The position numbers and the translations under genes are program-made. A model generated the notes under the pieces. It saw only the letters and a list, made by a program, of their open reading frames with translations, was not told the DNA's origin and did no database searches. A DNA stretch of 64,000 nt from Campylorhamphus procurvoides (lineage: Eukaryota; Chordata; Aves; Passeriformes; Dendrocolaptidae): NCBI GenBank assembly GCA_013396655.1, contig WBMV01005969.1, forward strand, positions 591,534-655,533, given 5' to 3'. Below, piece by piece: positions 1 to 15,102 of the stretch (its first letter is position 1; each line of letters opens with the position of its first letter).

Positions 1-248
1 CTGCCGTAGACGAGTTTGACAGCACAGCCACATGGCGTGCATGACAGATGAACTGCATGAATGCTTTATATTTATACGAGTAAGTCTGAAGTGTAAATTC
101 GTAGCAGGAATTCTGTTGTAACCACCAAAAATAACCACCCCTTGTGCCAATTCTCCTCCATGTTTCCTGATACGTCTTCGTTTTCTTCCCCTTTATGTCT
201 ACTGCAAAACACGGAACATTTTAGTCAGTCTCTCAGCCACTTCAGGGA

Positions 249-267
249 TTTTTTTTTTTTTTTTTTT
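249..267. repeat. Poly-T tract (19 T)
   Basis: This is an uninterrupted run of 19 thymines. It may be the poly-A tail of a minus-strand retroposed copy, but no recognisable element body lies to its right. Confidence 0.9.
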
Positions 268-3200
268 GCTAATTGAGCTGACACAGTCTTGTTTTCAGGC
301 ACCTGGACCTAGGACAGTTTGATGGACCATGGGCATCTATGCTCAGAATGCAGTGACAACCCTCATTTTAGCTATTTGGAGCCAGTTTGTAAACTTAAAT
401 GTGCCATTTTACATATTCAAGAGATTTCCTCCCCCCTTTTTCTGTTGCTTTTCTCTGTAGTATTTCAAAAATTTATCTTCAAACAACAAAAGTTACACAG
501 GCCCAAGTATGAAGTTTTGAGAAGCTCCCAGTCAGACCAAACTTGCAACTTATAAAGTGTTAAGCCAGTTTTTGATACAACTCAGCATGCAGTTTGCATG
601 TGGGACAGGCATATATGTGAATGATTCATCACACAGAAGCCCTTTACAACCAAGCAAACAGATGCATTCCAGAAGGGAACAGATCCATAAACAGAGAAAG
701 CAAGTTTATAGAGAATAGTCCTTACCACACAGATCAGGTTGGGATTTTTTTTTTAAATAGAAAAAACTTCTGAGCTGTTTTCTAGAAGTTTGTGCAGCTG
801 TTGGTTTAGTTAGGTAGAAGGAGGTTTTGGCTTTCAATGTAAGGTAAATATTTTCAGGGATCAAAGAGGTGGAAAATGAGGGCAAGAGGCATGTGCATGT
901 TAAGAGGTAGCTACTCAGCTCTGAGCAGGCTATTATCTAAACAGGTATTGTGTCTATGTTTGTGTCTACCACATGGCTAATATGAACAAAAACATATATG
1001 GACTTATGTTTTGGATAAGAGGAATGAAACACATCCAGAAAGCAAACCTTAGAAGTTCTTGTTTTTATGGTCTCCTTTCTCCCTCATGACTTCAAAAGGT
1101 ATGGTGCCTAGCCTGATGTCTTTCCACACCCTTATCCACTGACAGAAATGTTTTGAGTTTATTTGAGGTGATTCGGGTTAACTGCTAGCTAGAGGTCAAG
1201 AAGTTCAACATTCGTGTGGAGATGAGTCCTCAGTCCAAGCATTCTCCTTACTCTAGTTATTGCACCAAGAGATTTGTCTTAAAAGCAGGTAGAAGGAGCT
1301 GTTGGGTGTTTTAGCTGTCTTCCATTTTGAGAAGAGGATTTTGGGATGTAGCCACAAACATTCATAAAACAGCAACACCTCTCAAGCCACAGCCAGAAGC
1401 AAGGGCTCCAGCCTGAATACATCTGGCAAGGTGAGGGATGGAGACCCCCATGGAGACCTCTCACAGACCTTTCCCAAGTCTGACCCCAAGTGGCACTGCT
1501 GCACCATAGTGTCCTTGGGTACAGGTAGCCAAGTCCCCAGGAATGGACTAAGGGGGAAGCTGTAAAAGCCCTGAGTACATTTAGGGCTCTGAGAGACTTC
1601 AGCCATCATGTCCTTACTGGACACAAGAATCAAAATAACTGCCAGATTTTTATGCTGTTCCTTGATGTTTTCTTTATACATTGCAGAGAGAATGAGATGT
1701 AACTTGTCCCTGGCACAGAAAAGGAAGAAAGCACAACACTGTCATGTAGACCTGTGAAGGCCCCACAGGGCTTATGGCCTGAAATCTGGTGGTTCAGCAA
1801 CAATCAGGTTGCAAGGACTGTCTCAGCTTCCTGACTGAACTAAATACTTCCTCTTGATCCTCATGCTTTTTGCCTGTACTTTCATGTGTCCTTGAGAGTT
1901 CCCAGTTCCTTTGTCAGTCCTTGGGGTGGACACATTTTTTTCACCAAGAGTTTGCATTTTTTAGTCTCTGGTACAGATGTCACCAAGCTTCATCCTGTGC
2001 TGCTCTGTGTTTATGGAGAGCCTCCCTTGAAATTATTTGGAGAGCTATTCACGCTGTCCTTCAGACCTTCTGCCTTAAGATTGCTTGTAAGGAGGATGCA
2101 TATAGAAAATCAGCCAATTACTCTAATAATAAGGAGTAGGAAGGTAGGAAAGTAGAAGGTAGGAAGAGAGTGGGGTTTTTTTAGGTATTATAATATTTAG
2201 ATAATAATTATTTATTAACATGTGTTTCTAAAATGGTTTAGATTCCATTTTTTTCCACCAATCACTCAATCTCATATTTTGTATCAGTTCTTTAGATGCA
2301 ATCTCCAGTTGATTTTGCCTTAAAATCATCTTCCTTCACTAACTAAAGGAGGTGATTAAGAACATCTTATTGATGACTCTGATTCAGAAAAACAAATATG
2401 TCTTGAAGAGTTTTGCTGAACTGGAACCAAAATTATTAGTATAATATATGCAGTATAATTTTTGGCTGTATATTTTATCTTTTTCTTAATGGCAAGAGGT
2501 TGTTTCCTTCTCTGCCAGGGATTTGAGCAATGAGAATTGGGTTAAGCTATATGACAGTCTTTTAGCCCTTTCATGGAAATTTTGTTTTTCCTGTTTGCAC
2601 TAATTTAAACATCTTCACTAATTTCTCATGAGCACGAAAAAAGGTCACTGACAAAGATGACAAGAGTTAGTAGGTTCTACAGAATGTTAAGATGTCCAGC
2701 CTGCCAGCAGCTTAGTGTTTCTTGAAACAGATATGCCAGAGGTCTTATGTCCAGAACTGGAAGAGTTCAAGTACTCCTAAAGCATGGAAGAGAGGACACT
2801 GAAAAAGTGGCATAGGTTAGTGCACAGTATTACTTTGAATAAGTGGGCTTTTGAAAGAGCAGCCTCAGAAAATATGCTGCTTCCTGAGAATGCAATGTGA
2901 AGCTTTAAGAATTGTTCTGGGTGGCAAAGTGACAGAAAATGAATGGGATTGAAATTCTTCATGTTGTTGCAGGACACATAAATGAGACAAAGACTACATG
3001 TGGATTTTGCAGAGATTAATAATCAGTCATAAAGTTAGCTATAGCTGGTACTTGTGCCAGCACATAACTTTGTTGACTGGCCAGAACATCAAAAACTCAT
3101 GGAGTTTATTGATTGTTTCTGGATTATCTGAAGAATTGTTTGATAACAGTCCACAATTGTTTTGAAACAGTTTCAGACGCACTCACTAAAGCATGTTAGA

Positions 3201-5916
3201 ACTACTGCTTATCTCCCAGGATCAAATAGATAAACAAGGCTTTTGTGCTTACATTTGAAAAAGCACTGGAGAAAATGAAGCAGAATTTTATTTGCAAATA
3301 CAAACTCTGTATCAAAAGTCCACCACACCGGTAACTTTAATTGAAGTCTTTCTAGACTTGGTGATTTATTACAGATATGATTTGTTTTGCACAGGAACTG
3401 GATAAATATGGTAGAGGAAATAGAATCTGTAATATATGCCTCCCAGACATCCTGCATCCATCAGTCGGATGTGCATAAAATTGCTAAGGATGAAACAATT
3501 AGGACAGAGGTATTGTCAAGAAGGTATATTACTGGGACCATGGCATAGCTGTTTTTGGAAAGGGGCTATAATGAAGAAATATACTGACCAGCTGTTAGCA
3601 GACAAAAAGGTTTAGGAAGAGAAAAGTGTGCTGAAATTAAAGCTGATGTTCATGCAGTTACCAGGGAGGAAAATGATTATGCTTTTTATTGGCCTGAAGG
3701 GGTTGTAAATGAAAATGTTACAGTAGAATGTGAATCTTTTAATACAGATGAAGTGCTGAGAATGAACAAGTGCCAATTCCCTTCCTAACAAGCTATCTTC
3801 ACCTATAGGGCAAATACAAAATAAAGCTTATGGATAAACATGTCATGGGAACTATGTTGGGTGTATGTTAGACATGGCTCTCTTATTTGTAAATCCTTTA
3901 TAATGAACAGCGATTAATACATGTGTATTCTATATATATGTATGAATATATAAGACAAACTTGTGTTTTATGAAGACTTTTAGTTATGTGCTTAAACAAG
4001 GCATATATTTAAGTCCCATTTGAGTTAACTGTGGTTGAATCCTTCCTTGATCTGGGACTTAGGCAGTTACTTTCCTTTTCTGGGCATCTTGACATTTCTT
4101 GAAACTCGCATTTTGCAGGACATAGTCAATATGATATGTTACGGAAAAGTCTTTTCTCATGAAGACTTTGTTATTGTTCCCATTTTCTTTCATGTAAAAT
4201 AAAAATAACTCATGCTGAAAATGCAGTCTGTGTATACTGGCAATTAAAAACAAATCAGGAAATCACTTTGCTATATTAAATCACACATGCCTAGTTATGA
4301 TTTAACATGCTGAGGAATGAAACCAAATTCCACCCTGAAGTATCAAACACTGCTTTTGTAAACACTAGGTTTCTCATTCAGAGTAATTTTTTCCCCCCCA
4401 TGCTTATACCATTAATGTATGCATCCCAAAATTCCTGTGGAGAGTGAAATTATTGGGTTGCCTACCAGTAAATACATGTGGTTCCTCTTTGAAATGATGT
4501 TCCAGGTAACTTAAAATGAGAAATCTTGGAGAGTGGCCAGGTTTGCTTTTTCAAATGAAGGCAAGCTATCTTGCAATTGGCTACGCTTCTTCAGTTAAAA
4601 GGTGTCAAGAGGAGACATTAAAAATAGAGAGGAAGCAAGAGAGAGAAAGGGTTTGTGGGAACCTACCACAGCACACTAGGTGCAAGTTTTCCCTTTCTTT
4701 CACTGAAGCAACTGTAGTGAAATAACTACTGCTGGAAATAAACCTTGCTTTATCGAGATACTCAATAAACAAAAAAAATTATTAATGTCACAGTACCTCA
4801 GAGTGGAGGACATACACCAGAGATGCTGATGTAGGACATTCAGCTAAGCTTCTTGGTTGTTCTCATCAAAACAAGTTAATTTTCTTGTTCTTCACAGATC
4901 TGTTTCAACTGCTGTTTCTCTTTCTAAGCAGTGAGAGAGTATACTGAATTTATGTAAAATATTCTCTATGAATAAGCACAGAGTCATGAGGCTGGGATCC
5001 AAAGAACATGTAGGCAGTTGCTGAAGTCTCTTAAGGAGAATTAATATTGAAAAGGATAATGATTATTATTAATACTGACTTCTGAGGGAATATTGAAACA
5101 GGCCTAAATGTAGGTAGCAAATTCATATGACTGCAATACAATATGCCAGTAAAAAAAGGATATTGTAATTTGATGCTGCACACAGAGAAGCTGTATCAGA
5201 GAGGAAGGAGAGAGCTGCAGTAAAGTGCCAGTGTAAACAGTACCTGGAATTCCCTTTTTAGATTGCGGGCCAGGATGCATTGCCAGATAGGTGACACCCA
5301 AAGAGCAGCAAAATACCAGGGAAATGTTGAAGAAAAAACTGCAGTCTTGAGAACATGTTGTTTTACTGAGGATAGCTGTAGAGAAATGTATTTTAAAAAT
5401 AGATTTAAATACCAAAGAAATGGAAGGATAACAATTAAAGAACATGCAGAGCTTCTTAATATGAGAATAAGAGCCTTGTGTCAGGGGCACTTGGTGACTT
5501 TCTTGATCTTACATACATTTTTCTCTGCCTCTATCATTTAGACTAGCTGCTAGATATGATCTTGCTGCAGTGAACTCTCTCAGGACACTCGTCATTTTTG
5601 ATAATTGCAATTAGCTTCATCAAAAGATTAGAACTGTAGACAGTAGAGAATATGCCTGCAGGGAGAGGGGAGTTGTAATAGGCACCATTGGAGTCTATCT
5701 CAGTCAGAGAAGCTGGCAAGGCAGCTTGTAAAGCTGGCACACCAGTGAGGACCCTTTTTCTTTGGGTGTATCATTCAAGAGAGGGCCAACTTCCTGCTCA
5801 GGCAGAGTAGGCAGTAGGGAGCAGTAGGGGAGCTAGCAGCTTTGCCTACGCCAAAGGGCATGAGGGCTGCTTGTAAGAAGAGAACATGCTGCATAAATGG
5901 CAAATTCCTCCCTCTT

Positions 5917-5935
5917 TCTCCTCCTCCTCCTCCTC
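5917..5935. repeat. (TCC)n microsatellite
   Basis: A short polypyrimidine trinucleotide repeat. It is the source of the poly-Arg/poly-Gly runs in the antisense open frames at this place, so those frames should not be read as proteins. Confidence 0.9.
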
Positions 5936-8900
5936 TGCTCTGTGGCTGAGAAAGGGATGAGAGTGTGCCAAAAGACAAGCAGCACTAATCCCTGTTTCAC
6001 AGACACCTGAAGAAAGCTCCACCGTTCCATCTCAGTTTGACCCTCATCCCCCTGGGTCTCTCCAAATTCTCCCAGGCTCACCATCTGCCCCACTGTCTGC
6101 TAGCTGCCTTTAAGTCCTTTCAGTCCACATGTGCTGAGCCACTTTAGTCTTTACCAGCACCAGCTTCCTTCCACAGAACATACCAGTTCACCCTGTGTAG
6201 TAAGTTGCTTTGAGTGATTTAGTTGAACAACCCAAGAGACAGATGATTACTCACGAGGTTGATTTTTACTGCCCCAAAGGGACATCCTGACTTAGGATAG
6301 ATGAGTTGATGTAACTTTCCAGTGGTGAATATGAGCCTCAGACTAGGTCTGCATCAGCCAGCAGAATAGCTGAGAGTGAGCAAGACTGTAGGCCAAAACA
6401 GTTGGAAGTCCCTCATGTACGTGCTTCATGCATTTTTTGAGCTTGTACTCTGCTAGATTTCTTCTGATACAGCCTGGAGTTTAAATATGCAGTAGCATTT
6501 CAAGTGTCACAGGTCTGTTTTAGGCCTGCATAATCTGATTTAGCTCTGTCTGGAAGGAAACCTTTTTAGTGCATTCTGAGGCAGCTCTACAATGCAACCC
6601 AAACCACAGAAAGTGGGGGCGATTTGAATTAAAACTCTGATGTGGATCTACTCTCAAATGAATTCCAGATATTTTTCAGAGCCACTTCTAGGAGATTTGG
6701 TTTTTAAAAGTCTTTGCAAAGAACAAATTAATTGTATTCCTCAGTTTGTTTTTATCTATCATTGTATTAATTCTTTCTAAGAATTTTAATAGATTATAGA
6801 CACATGTTTACTGTTACAGAAGCTGAATAGTTTAGTTCTTATCATTTCATATTAATCTGCAGTGCTTTTCAACTCTATTCAGTTATGGTTTCAGCTGTTT
6901 TCCTTTGCACTGAAATAAGACCATAAACAGAGCCCACAAACATAATATTGACTGTGTAAAGCATCTCATTTCAATCTATCATGTAAATGGAGATTGTTTT
7001 ATGAGTAGAATTTTGTGCAAGATCACTGGCAGATTTTCTGCCATTCAAATGTTTGTACCAGTTGGAACAGAGAACATGTTGCTGAATAGATGGTGAGTAA
7101 AATCTTCCTATTCAATGAGACTAGAAGGTCTGATATTAGATCAGACACCATGTCTGGGAGATTATCTTAGAGGCCTTTCTGGGTCTAAGTGTAATTGTCA
7201 GGCCTCAGTGGGACAGCAGGGAGCATGAACAGAGGAAAACAGTGGATTTTCCGTGAATATGTAAGAGGTAGTGGTGGGCATTGATAAGAGCCAATAGAGG
7301 AGTGAGCCAGGGTCTGCTGCTGAGAAATGTAATGTTTGCATGTCTTGTGTGGGCTGAAACTAAGGAGGGAGAAGGATCCTAGGAAAGAACTGTACTGTGA
7401 GAAAAGAAAGACTAAAATTCTGAGCAAGGACTTCTCTTGAATCTTAGGTTCACACATTCTGATCAGCTTTGCAGCATGTTATTTTTCACCCTTTCTTTGA
7501 CTCCTAGTGATCATGTTCAGGTAAACAATGCTGCTTCTCAGAAAGCTGAGAGTTCCCAGGATATCCCTTTTCAGCAGAAAGAAGCTGGCAGTGCAGGGCC
7601 CTTCTGTTTGTGCTTGAAGACTGCAGGTCTGTGAACTCTTGCTGGGGCAGTGAGTTGCCTGTCAGCCCCACTGCAGTGGGATACCCTGATTGTAGCCCAG
7701 TGCAAAGGCTTCTGGAGTAATTATAATTTCAATATCAAAAAAGTTATAATTGTGAACATGAGAATAATGGGGGGGGGGGAGGTAATATTTCCCTTTCCAT
7801 GTAGAGATGCTATGCAATCAACAAAGGAACATTGGCACTGAATTAAATCCAAACTACTGAGCTCTCAGTAGATGTGCAGGAAAAGATAGCACACAATAGG
7901 CCAGAGAAAGAAACATAGTTAATTCAGTAGCACCATCTTCCACATATATTTTTCAGGGGGACAGCTAATGAATTTTGATTTTTTTAGGTCTGGTGCAGCC
8001 AGATTGTGAAAGAAATTGGGATCATTCATGCTTTCTCTCTATCAGCAGGAATGTTCATCTGATAGGATATGCATCTACAATGCGTGATGGAATCCTCTTG
8101 AGTCATGTTTTAAAAAATATTAGTGAAAGCATGAAGACAACTGGAAAAATTGCAAAGAGAAAGTGCCAAAACAAATGAAGTGACTTTCTTTAGAGAAATT
8201 CTGAAGCAAATCTTCAAGTGCAGTTTAGGACATTGCATGAGGAAATAAGATACAGGATAGAAGGTAAGATTTCTTCTGGAGGTTGAAATGAAAATGTGAA
8301 TCAGCAAGGTTCAGAAATATAGTGCAAATATTTCAGACAGGAGGTGCTGCAACTAAGTCCCTGTGAATATTATATAGCTAATTACTTTTATGTTTTCTGG
8401 ATAAACCTAATTTTATGTCTTTTTAATAGATTCAAAAATAATCATCTGGTAACAGTATTAGTGGTGTAAAATGTCTTCCATTATTAAAGTTCAGAATCAA
8501 TTGCTGCTTGCCAAGCAAGTTTTGATTTCTGAAAGGCATACCTTATTTATTTATAAAATTCTGTCCTAATTAGGATTTAATATGATATTTTTTCTCAGAC
8601 AAAAATGTCAGACAAGGAAAGGTAAAATTAGATTTTTTTTTTTTCCTGAAGCATAAACCTTTGATTTTTAGGAGAGGTACAGGTCTGTGAGTATGCAAAA
8701 TATCTGAGGTCAAAGAAGAGGCTGGAACAAAGATGAAATCAGGGATTGATCGAAGTGTATTGATAAAATGTAACCAGTTCCATGACATGGGGTTCAAATG
8801 ACTTTTTATTACTGATTGTTTGAAAGGAGAAATATAGACAAATTAAGGAAGGGATAGATAATGCAAACACAATAAGCTTTGCCAAAAACAAAGCAAGCTC

Positions 8901-9612
8901 TCACTGAATTATTCTATTAATTTGTCAGCCTCTGAAAAAATATATCCGGTAATACTCTTTCCAAAATGCTCCATTGTCATTCTGAGAAGAACAACTCCAA
9001 ACAACCTTGGAATATTTAAAACAGTTTGAAGTGGATCAGCTAACATTCACATTTTGGAACAGTTCACAGAAACGGTGACAAGCACTGAATTCTTCTAGCA
9101 AGTTTCTGATTTGATGAATTTGGGTCTTTACACAGAGGTTTGAGGTTATAGATTGAAGCCTGTTTCTCTTTTTGCAGCTATCCAAATTGGCAGTTGCCAT
9201 TTTCCCTGCAGCTCTCACATTAACAAGGAGAGGGGTACAAAATACAAGACTGTGAATTGAGCAAAATTCAGGCAAGGTAACTTCTCTAGGCTGCAGAGGA
9301 AGCATCCATGGCCTGATAGCCTAAGCATGAGTCTGTTGTACTAATTCAGGTGTTATCAATACTGAATAAAAGAATAGTTAAAATAAGATGCATGATGTGA
9401 AAGTTTCAATAGAGTTTTTAATAACTTGCTTTGCAGCTTGCACACAGCTAGGAGCCTGATGGCATGGGGTGCAGCAACCAGAGACTCATGCTCAGGGTTT
9501 GCACGTGCACCCTTCTTGGATACTTTTTCACCAGGTGCAGGTGGTGCCTTGTAGGGTGCAGCAGGGCTCCTCATGAAGTGACAGCATCCATATCTCCCTC
9601 TGGAGGTGTCTG

Positions 9613-9640
9613 CAAGTACCTGGGCTCAAGTACCTGGGCT
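9613..9640 (+). repeat. Tandem duplication, 14-bp unit x2
   Basis: The unit CAAGTACCTGGGCT occurs twice head to tail (9,613-9,626 and 9,627-9,640) with no mismatch. This suggests a recent slippage duplication. Confidence 0.9.
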
Positions 9641-9674
9641 CCCAGTACAAGAGAGTTTGTAACCCAAACCCCCA

Positions 9675-9697
9675 GTGTGTGTGTGTGTGTGTGTGTG
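9675..9697. repeat. (GT)n microsatellite
   Basis: About eleven GT dinucleotides without interruption, a likely polymorphic simple repeat. Confidence 0.95.
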
Positions 9698-12600
9698 CAT
9701 GAATATGTATCTAGCTGTATGTACGGGGTAACAATCCTTCCCAGGATTTCTCACAGAAGGGAGTTTAGAAACTTTTGGGTATTTATGAGCATTTAATAGG
9801 TATATAATATTATGGTTTATCTGTTTTGCTATTGATATTGGGAATGAATGTATGGAATCACTCATTGCCAGTTGATTATGTCATTTAAAAAATCACAAAA
9901 ATACTTTGACTCCAGTTTGGTTAAGCTATGTGCAATGAGCAGGTTTTCCCTGTGACAGGAAGAGAGAGGAGGAATTTTTCTATTTTGGGAATGGGAGAGG
10001 ATGCAGGTTGCTGAAGAGGAGTGGATAGGGAGCCCTACATTAGCAATACAGAGTGGCAGAGCTGGATTCATGGGCTACACAGAAGAAAAAATCTAACCAA
10101 TATAGATTATGGTAGGAAAATGAAGTTGAAGAGTGAGGCCCGGAGAACTTTAACACAAGTCCTGCAGAAGCATTTTCTCACACATATTGGTGGGGGTCTG
10201 AGTAACAGAAGTACAAATGCAAACAGAAACTTTCCTGGACCAGGGAGACAGTCAGTATTAGCTGCATTTGAAGGCATCGGGAAGATACATCCTAAATGCT
10301 TGACAAGTTTCATGGAAGAATTAAAGTTGCCAGCTGAAGTGATGAATAGATAGGAAGAACGAAGTCTGAGACTCAGTAGGGAAGAAAAGATGCCCTGGTA
10401 AATGACAGGAAAAGGCAGAGACAGAAAGGCTTATTTCAGGAGTAGAGGTGAAACTACTGTTGTTTCACATGGCTTTGGAGAAAACAAATACCCTAGATGT
10501 GGACCTGAGCAGTAAGAGCTAGGTTGCTCCAAAAAGGAGCATGACTGCTCCATTTCTTTGACTATATCTGTAGCACCAGAGCGGCATTTGTTTTATCTCT
10601 GCTTGCAAATCTCTAGCAACAAGACTAGAAAGTGAATCTTGGAAGAATTTCAAGAACATGGTAGTTTTTAGGAAAATTAGGGAATGAGGGGTATCACTAA
10701 GATTATACCATCTTTTATGTCCATATAATATATGGGATCCTATAATATTTATGTGGTGATATTGTTTACTGTACTTACATTGTAGCTACTTCCTCTTCAA
10801 AATCTCTCACTTTTAATAACTACACAGTTGGAAATATGAAATGACTTACTGAGACTCAGTGCTATTTTGTAGTATGATAGAATAAGTATAATTAATAATT
10901 CTCAATAATTTTAAAGTCACTCAATAAAAGGCCCCTTGCTTGTAGTTAAACTTTCATAAAGTTTTGCAGTATGAAAACATAAGCATGAATATTGAAATTG
11001 TTTCCTTTTCCAGAATGTTGGGACATATATAGCTTTAAGTCATGAGGAAATTTATGCAGAAAACTTTTGAAGGAAAATATAATATTGTGATATTTTTACA
11101 CGAAGTGTAATTTGGAAAGTTATGATCAGATAGGTAAAATAACAACCTTTATTAAATAAGTGGGTTCTTGCCTTCACATATTCTTAAAAATCTAATGTCA
11201 TACTGACAGTGCCTTAAGTATTGTTGGAAGAAGTTGGTTCAGCATGACTCTTGGTACCTTTTGTTCCTTGTCTGATACTTTCTTGAGTTGAACACTTTTT
11301 TCCTTTACCAGTTTTATGAATAGTTTGTTAGCTTTTATAGCTCTTTGCTTCCTGTCATAAATTAAAAGGCTTAGGGAGGAGTTGCTCCCTTGAGTTACTT
11401 CTAAAGTACCGAAAGTTTTGGCACAGCCAACTTCTTCATGTTCAATAACTTTCTAAAGAATATGAGCTCTCTGAGAGGCCTGCAACAGCTTCATCCTGTA
11501 ACTCTGGGATTACATTTACTGTTCCAGGGAGGAGTTGCCTTTCAGTTTGGCACAAGGACAATGTGGTCTGATCAGTGTTGTCAAGTGTTTGCTGCTCGCA
11601 AGTTATTGGAATGAGGAGGTAGCCAAGAAAAGTTGCTATGGTAAAGAATTGTTTTGATTTAAAAAAAAATAGGGAGGAAGGCAGCACAGACCTACCACCA
11701 AGAACGACTGTTGTGATGATGCACTATGAATCAAAATAATTTAAATATTGTGTTAGTAAACTGGTAGTTCTGAAGGCAGAGGTGATGCAGAGGTGAAAAA
11801 AGATTAGGGTAGAAAGGAGTTAAAGGAATTGGCTTGGGAATTAATGAAAATATGATCGAAGACTTAATTTTTAGATCAGAACTTTAATTAATCTTCCATT
11901 GGTAGAGACTAAGCTGTATTGTAGGAATGGCAGTAGTTGAAAAGAGAGACCAAACTTTGGGGAAAACCTAATGAAACTATGACTAATAATTTCATAGGTT
12001 TTGAGCTCCCAGAGTATTTCCAATGGCAATTTCAAGGCCTCATCCTGTGTATTATTTAAATTTGTTTTGCAGGCTAAACAGGTTAGTTTCACCCTAAAAT
12101 TGCAAGCTTTCTCATATAGTTAATGAAGCAGTCATCTTTGGGAAGGCTGTTCCCCCCCTCCCCAGTCAAAATTATATAACAATGGTCAGATATACAAACC
12201 ATCCTGTCATTCCCTTTAATTCAGTATGCTTGTGAACTTTACTGCATTGGAGAATGCTCCTTGTTTTGAGTGTCTTTACTCATGGGGTGGGGAACCAGTC
12301 TGATATAGTGACTGCTTGCTTGGACACCAGCATTCATCCAGTTTGCTGTCAGTGTCTTTTAGCTAGGCACATGCTTATTAGATGCTGTGCTTCCAGAAAA
12401 GAAATTAAGAAATTATATTTATGCTTTTTTTTCCTTTTTTTTTTTTAATCAAACTGTGACAGCCCCTCAACAAAGAGTGAGGAAGCAGAAGGAGGTGGTT
12501 TTTTGCCTCAGCTGGCACAGCGCAGGTCATATAGTGGGAATCACTGCCCGGGTGACACTACAGAGGAGTGGATCTTGTGAGGGGAAAAGGAAGCACCCAA

Positions 12601-12879
12601 GACAGAGGAGGTTGGGGACTGGGGTACACAGGACTCATAAAGGCAGGTCCAGCTTTAGAATGGGTCAGAACCTGTGATGGATCTTCCACCTGTCAGCTGC
12701 AGGAGATAGGGGACTTGGAACAAGTGTTTGGGCACTGAACACAAGAGAAGTACTTCAGCTGCCGAGAGTGTAATGTTTATTTTGATTACTGCTGTAGTGC
12801 AGCATTAGACCACTATCCACACAACTGAACAATAAATAAAAAAAATACCAATAATACCCTGTTCTTACACAATGCTCTC
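9698..12879. other. Unique noncoding sequence
   Basis: No gene or recognisable transposon seen. The stretch is AT-rich, with a T-rich interrupted tract at about 12,425-12,446. Open frames of up to 110 codons occur but resemble no family I know. Confidence 0.55.
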
Positions 12880-13060
12880 CACTCATAGATTTCAAAGTTC
12901 TTTACAAAGAAACCTGATGTTATTATTCATACTTTTCTGAGGGGGAAGCTGTAGTAGAAGAAAAGGGAATGACTTTTCTGTAGCTACCCAGGAAAGCAGT
13001 TATACACCTGGGACGAAGGTGCAGTTCTCCCAGGTGACAGTCTGCACATGAGAAACCCTG
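12880..13060 (-). mobile_element. MIR-like ancient SINE remnant
   Basis: The segment follows the reverse complement of MIR-type SINEs. A TTCTTTACAAA motif is followed by TTATTATTCATACTTTTCTGAGGGGGAA-like sequence (the 'dinucleotide-rich, cccattttacagatgaggaaa' section). Next comes GGGAATGACTTTTCTGTAGC (the 'aagtgacttgcccaaggtcac' section). It is heavily decayed, as expected of a repeat spread before the bird radiation. The match is from memory of the consensus, and boundaries are approximate. Confidence 0.45.
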
Positions 13061-15102
13061 CCTTTCCATGTGCTGGTGGCCTGTTCTTTGAAAAGGACTG
13101 CAGATTTCTTGGTATTAAGAATCTGTCTCTTAATATTTCAAGGTAAATAGTAAAAATGCCTGCTAACCTAAGAAAATTAGGATGGGCTGATTTCAGGCTT
13201 AAGCATACAATTAAACTAACCATCTTCACGGTTCTTAAGAACATGACCAATAGAGATCTAGCTTGCCTTTTCATTCTGTGTATCTGCATGACTACTGTAG
13301 AAGATCATTGATAGCCTGAGATCTGTCATCTCTCATTTGCACATGATTTACTGTTTTGTTTTTTCCTGGGTTGTTCAACAAGTGATACAGGATTGTTGCC
13401 TTCAGTAAATTATTACTGATGGTGTTGCAGGCTCAAAAGCTTAAACCCCTTCTCTTTCAATGGAACAGCAAAATTTGTGATTAACAAGTATGTTTCAGCC
13501 TTTATTTTTCCAGTTAGCTAAAACCATTTCCATAAATGCTACTCCTTCTGAAGAAGTGATTCAAAATGCCTTTGGCTATATCTCCTGGCCAATACAGAAT
13601 ATTATAACCTGGGTTAATATATAGCCATGCACCAAGGCAACCCAACATGAAAAAGCTATGTAAAATTTCAAATGAAACATTCCTTCAGTCATCCTTCTGG
13701 CAAAAAATTATATGCAAGAAAAGGCCAGAACGCTGTAGAAAGCAGTTACTATGTTTTCATTGATTTAAATGATGCCTGTCCAAGACTTTGTGTGCCCAGT
13801 GGGGAAGGTGTAGCCCTGATCTGTGTAGAACCTCTAGTAAATCCATGACTGCCTTAACACATCATTAACTGAACAGTTTAATACCTACAGTATTGAAATG
13901 ATCAGATCCTTTGAAAGTCAGCCAAACAACACAGAAACTCATTTCCAGAACTGACTTCTACCTCTTTATAGTTACCTTCCTAGTCCTCTCTAAAACCTCT
14001 TACATGTATTTGCTATATGGTGAAAGTCCCAAATTCTTAACCTTTTTGCCTGAAATCAGGTTAAAATTCCCAAGTTACTTGGCATGCCTTATTTTTAAGA
14101 TGATATAGGCTGTTCTTTTTTTCTCTAGTCTAGGTGTTTAATGCATTTACATACTTTTTCACATGTGCAATCCAAGGTGTGAAGAAAAATCTCCATGCAC
14201 TTTTGGGCTGTGCCTGCTGTTTTGAGCTCTGCTTGGGCTCAGCACTGATCAGTTGTTGAAAACAGCACGGGGATAAAAGCTGGTGGAGGCCTGGAGGAAA
14301 TATTCCCCAGGAGCCCTCAGAAACCTGAGCAGGCAGAACATAGCCTGCATTCCTGGGGCAAGTGAGAGCCACAGGTGCTGTCAGTGATGAGTTTGGGGAG
14401 CAAGCCTACCGTTAGGTTTGCCAGTGGTGTGGATGGATTATTGCTGCCCCAGCGGTGCTGATGGCCAGTCCTGGACCAAGGCTGGTGCTTCTGGAGCCCT
14501 GTCCTTCCACATCCCTCAGTCCTCCAGTCTCTTACATAAGGTCTGTAATTGGCTGTGCCAACATGCATGAAGCCAGGCAGGGATGGGGCTGAATGCCACT
14601 GCTGGCAGCAGCTTCGATGGAAATAAATTATACCTGGATGAGATGTCTGTGAGTTGCTGTCACACCAGTAGTTCTGTTTTCCTTGTCTGTCTTCATTTTG
14701 AAAAATGGTAGGTGAGGACCTGAACTAAAAAGCTATTAAGAATTGGGTTCTTTATGCTTTTTGGCCACACATTTAGAGAGAGAGAAAACTATTTACTGAG
14801 CAATTTCATCTAAAACCTGGAAAACTGTTTGCCAAAAAAACAAGTGGGAAGAAAAACTGAAATGAGCACTCTATATTACAATCTTTAGGAAACACTGCAT
14901 TTAGTTTTATTTTAGGAGCAGCTGGTTATTGCTGGATGGCAACAAGGAAGAGGGTGGAAGTGGAGGGGTCACACTTCCAGAGAGCTCTTTACCAATTTCT
15001 GATCTAAAGGCAATCTTTAAAAATAAATGAAAAGTGAACGTAGTCTATTGAATTCGGAGATGACCTAGCATACAGTTTCCAGCTGCTTAAGAGAGGAGAA
15101 TT

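Larger units (their letters stand above)
1..9612. other. Unique AT-rich noncoding sequence
   Basis: I see no recognisable gene, RNA gene or young transposon here. Open frames are short (at most about 128 codons) and on both strands. They lack recognisable domains or convincing splice sites. The only structure I can point to is low-complexity sequence: poly-T at 249-267, a (TCC)n tract at 5,917-5,935 and a G-run near 7,770. The stretch could be intergenic or intronic. Confidence 0.6.
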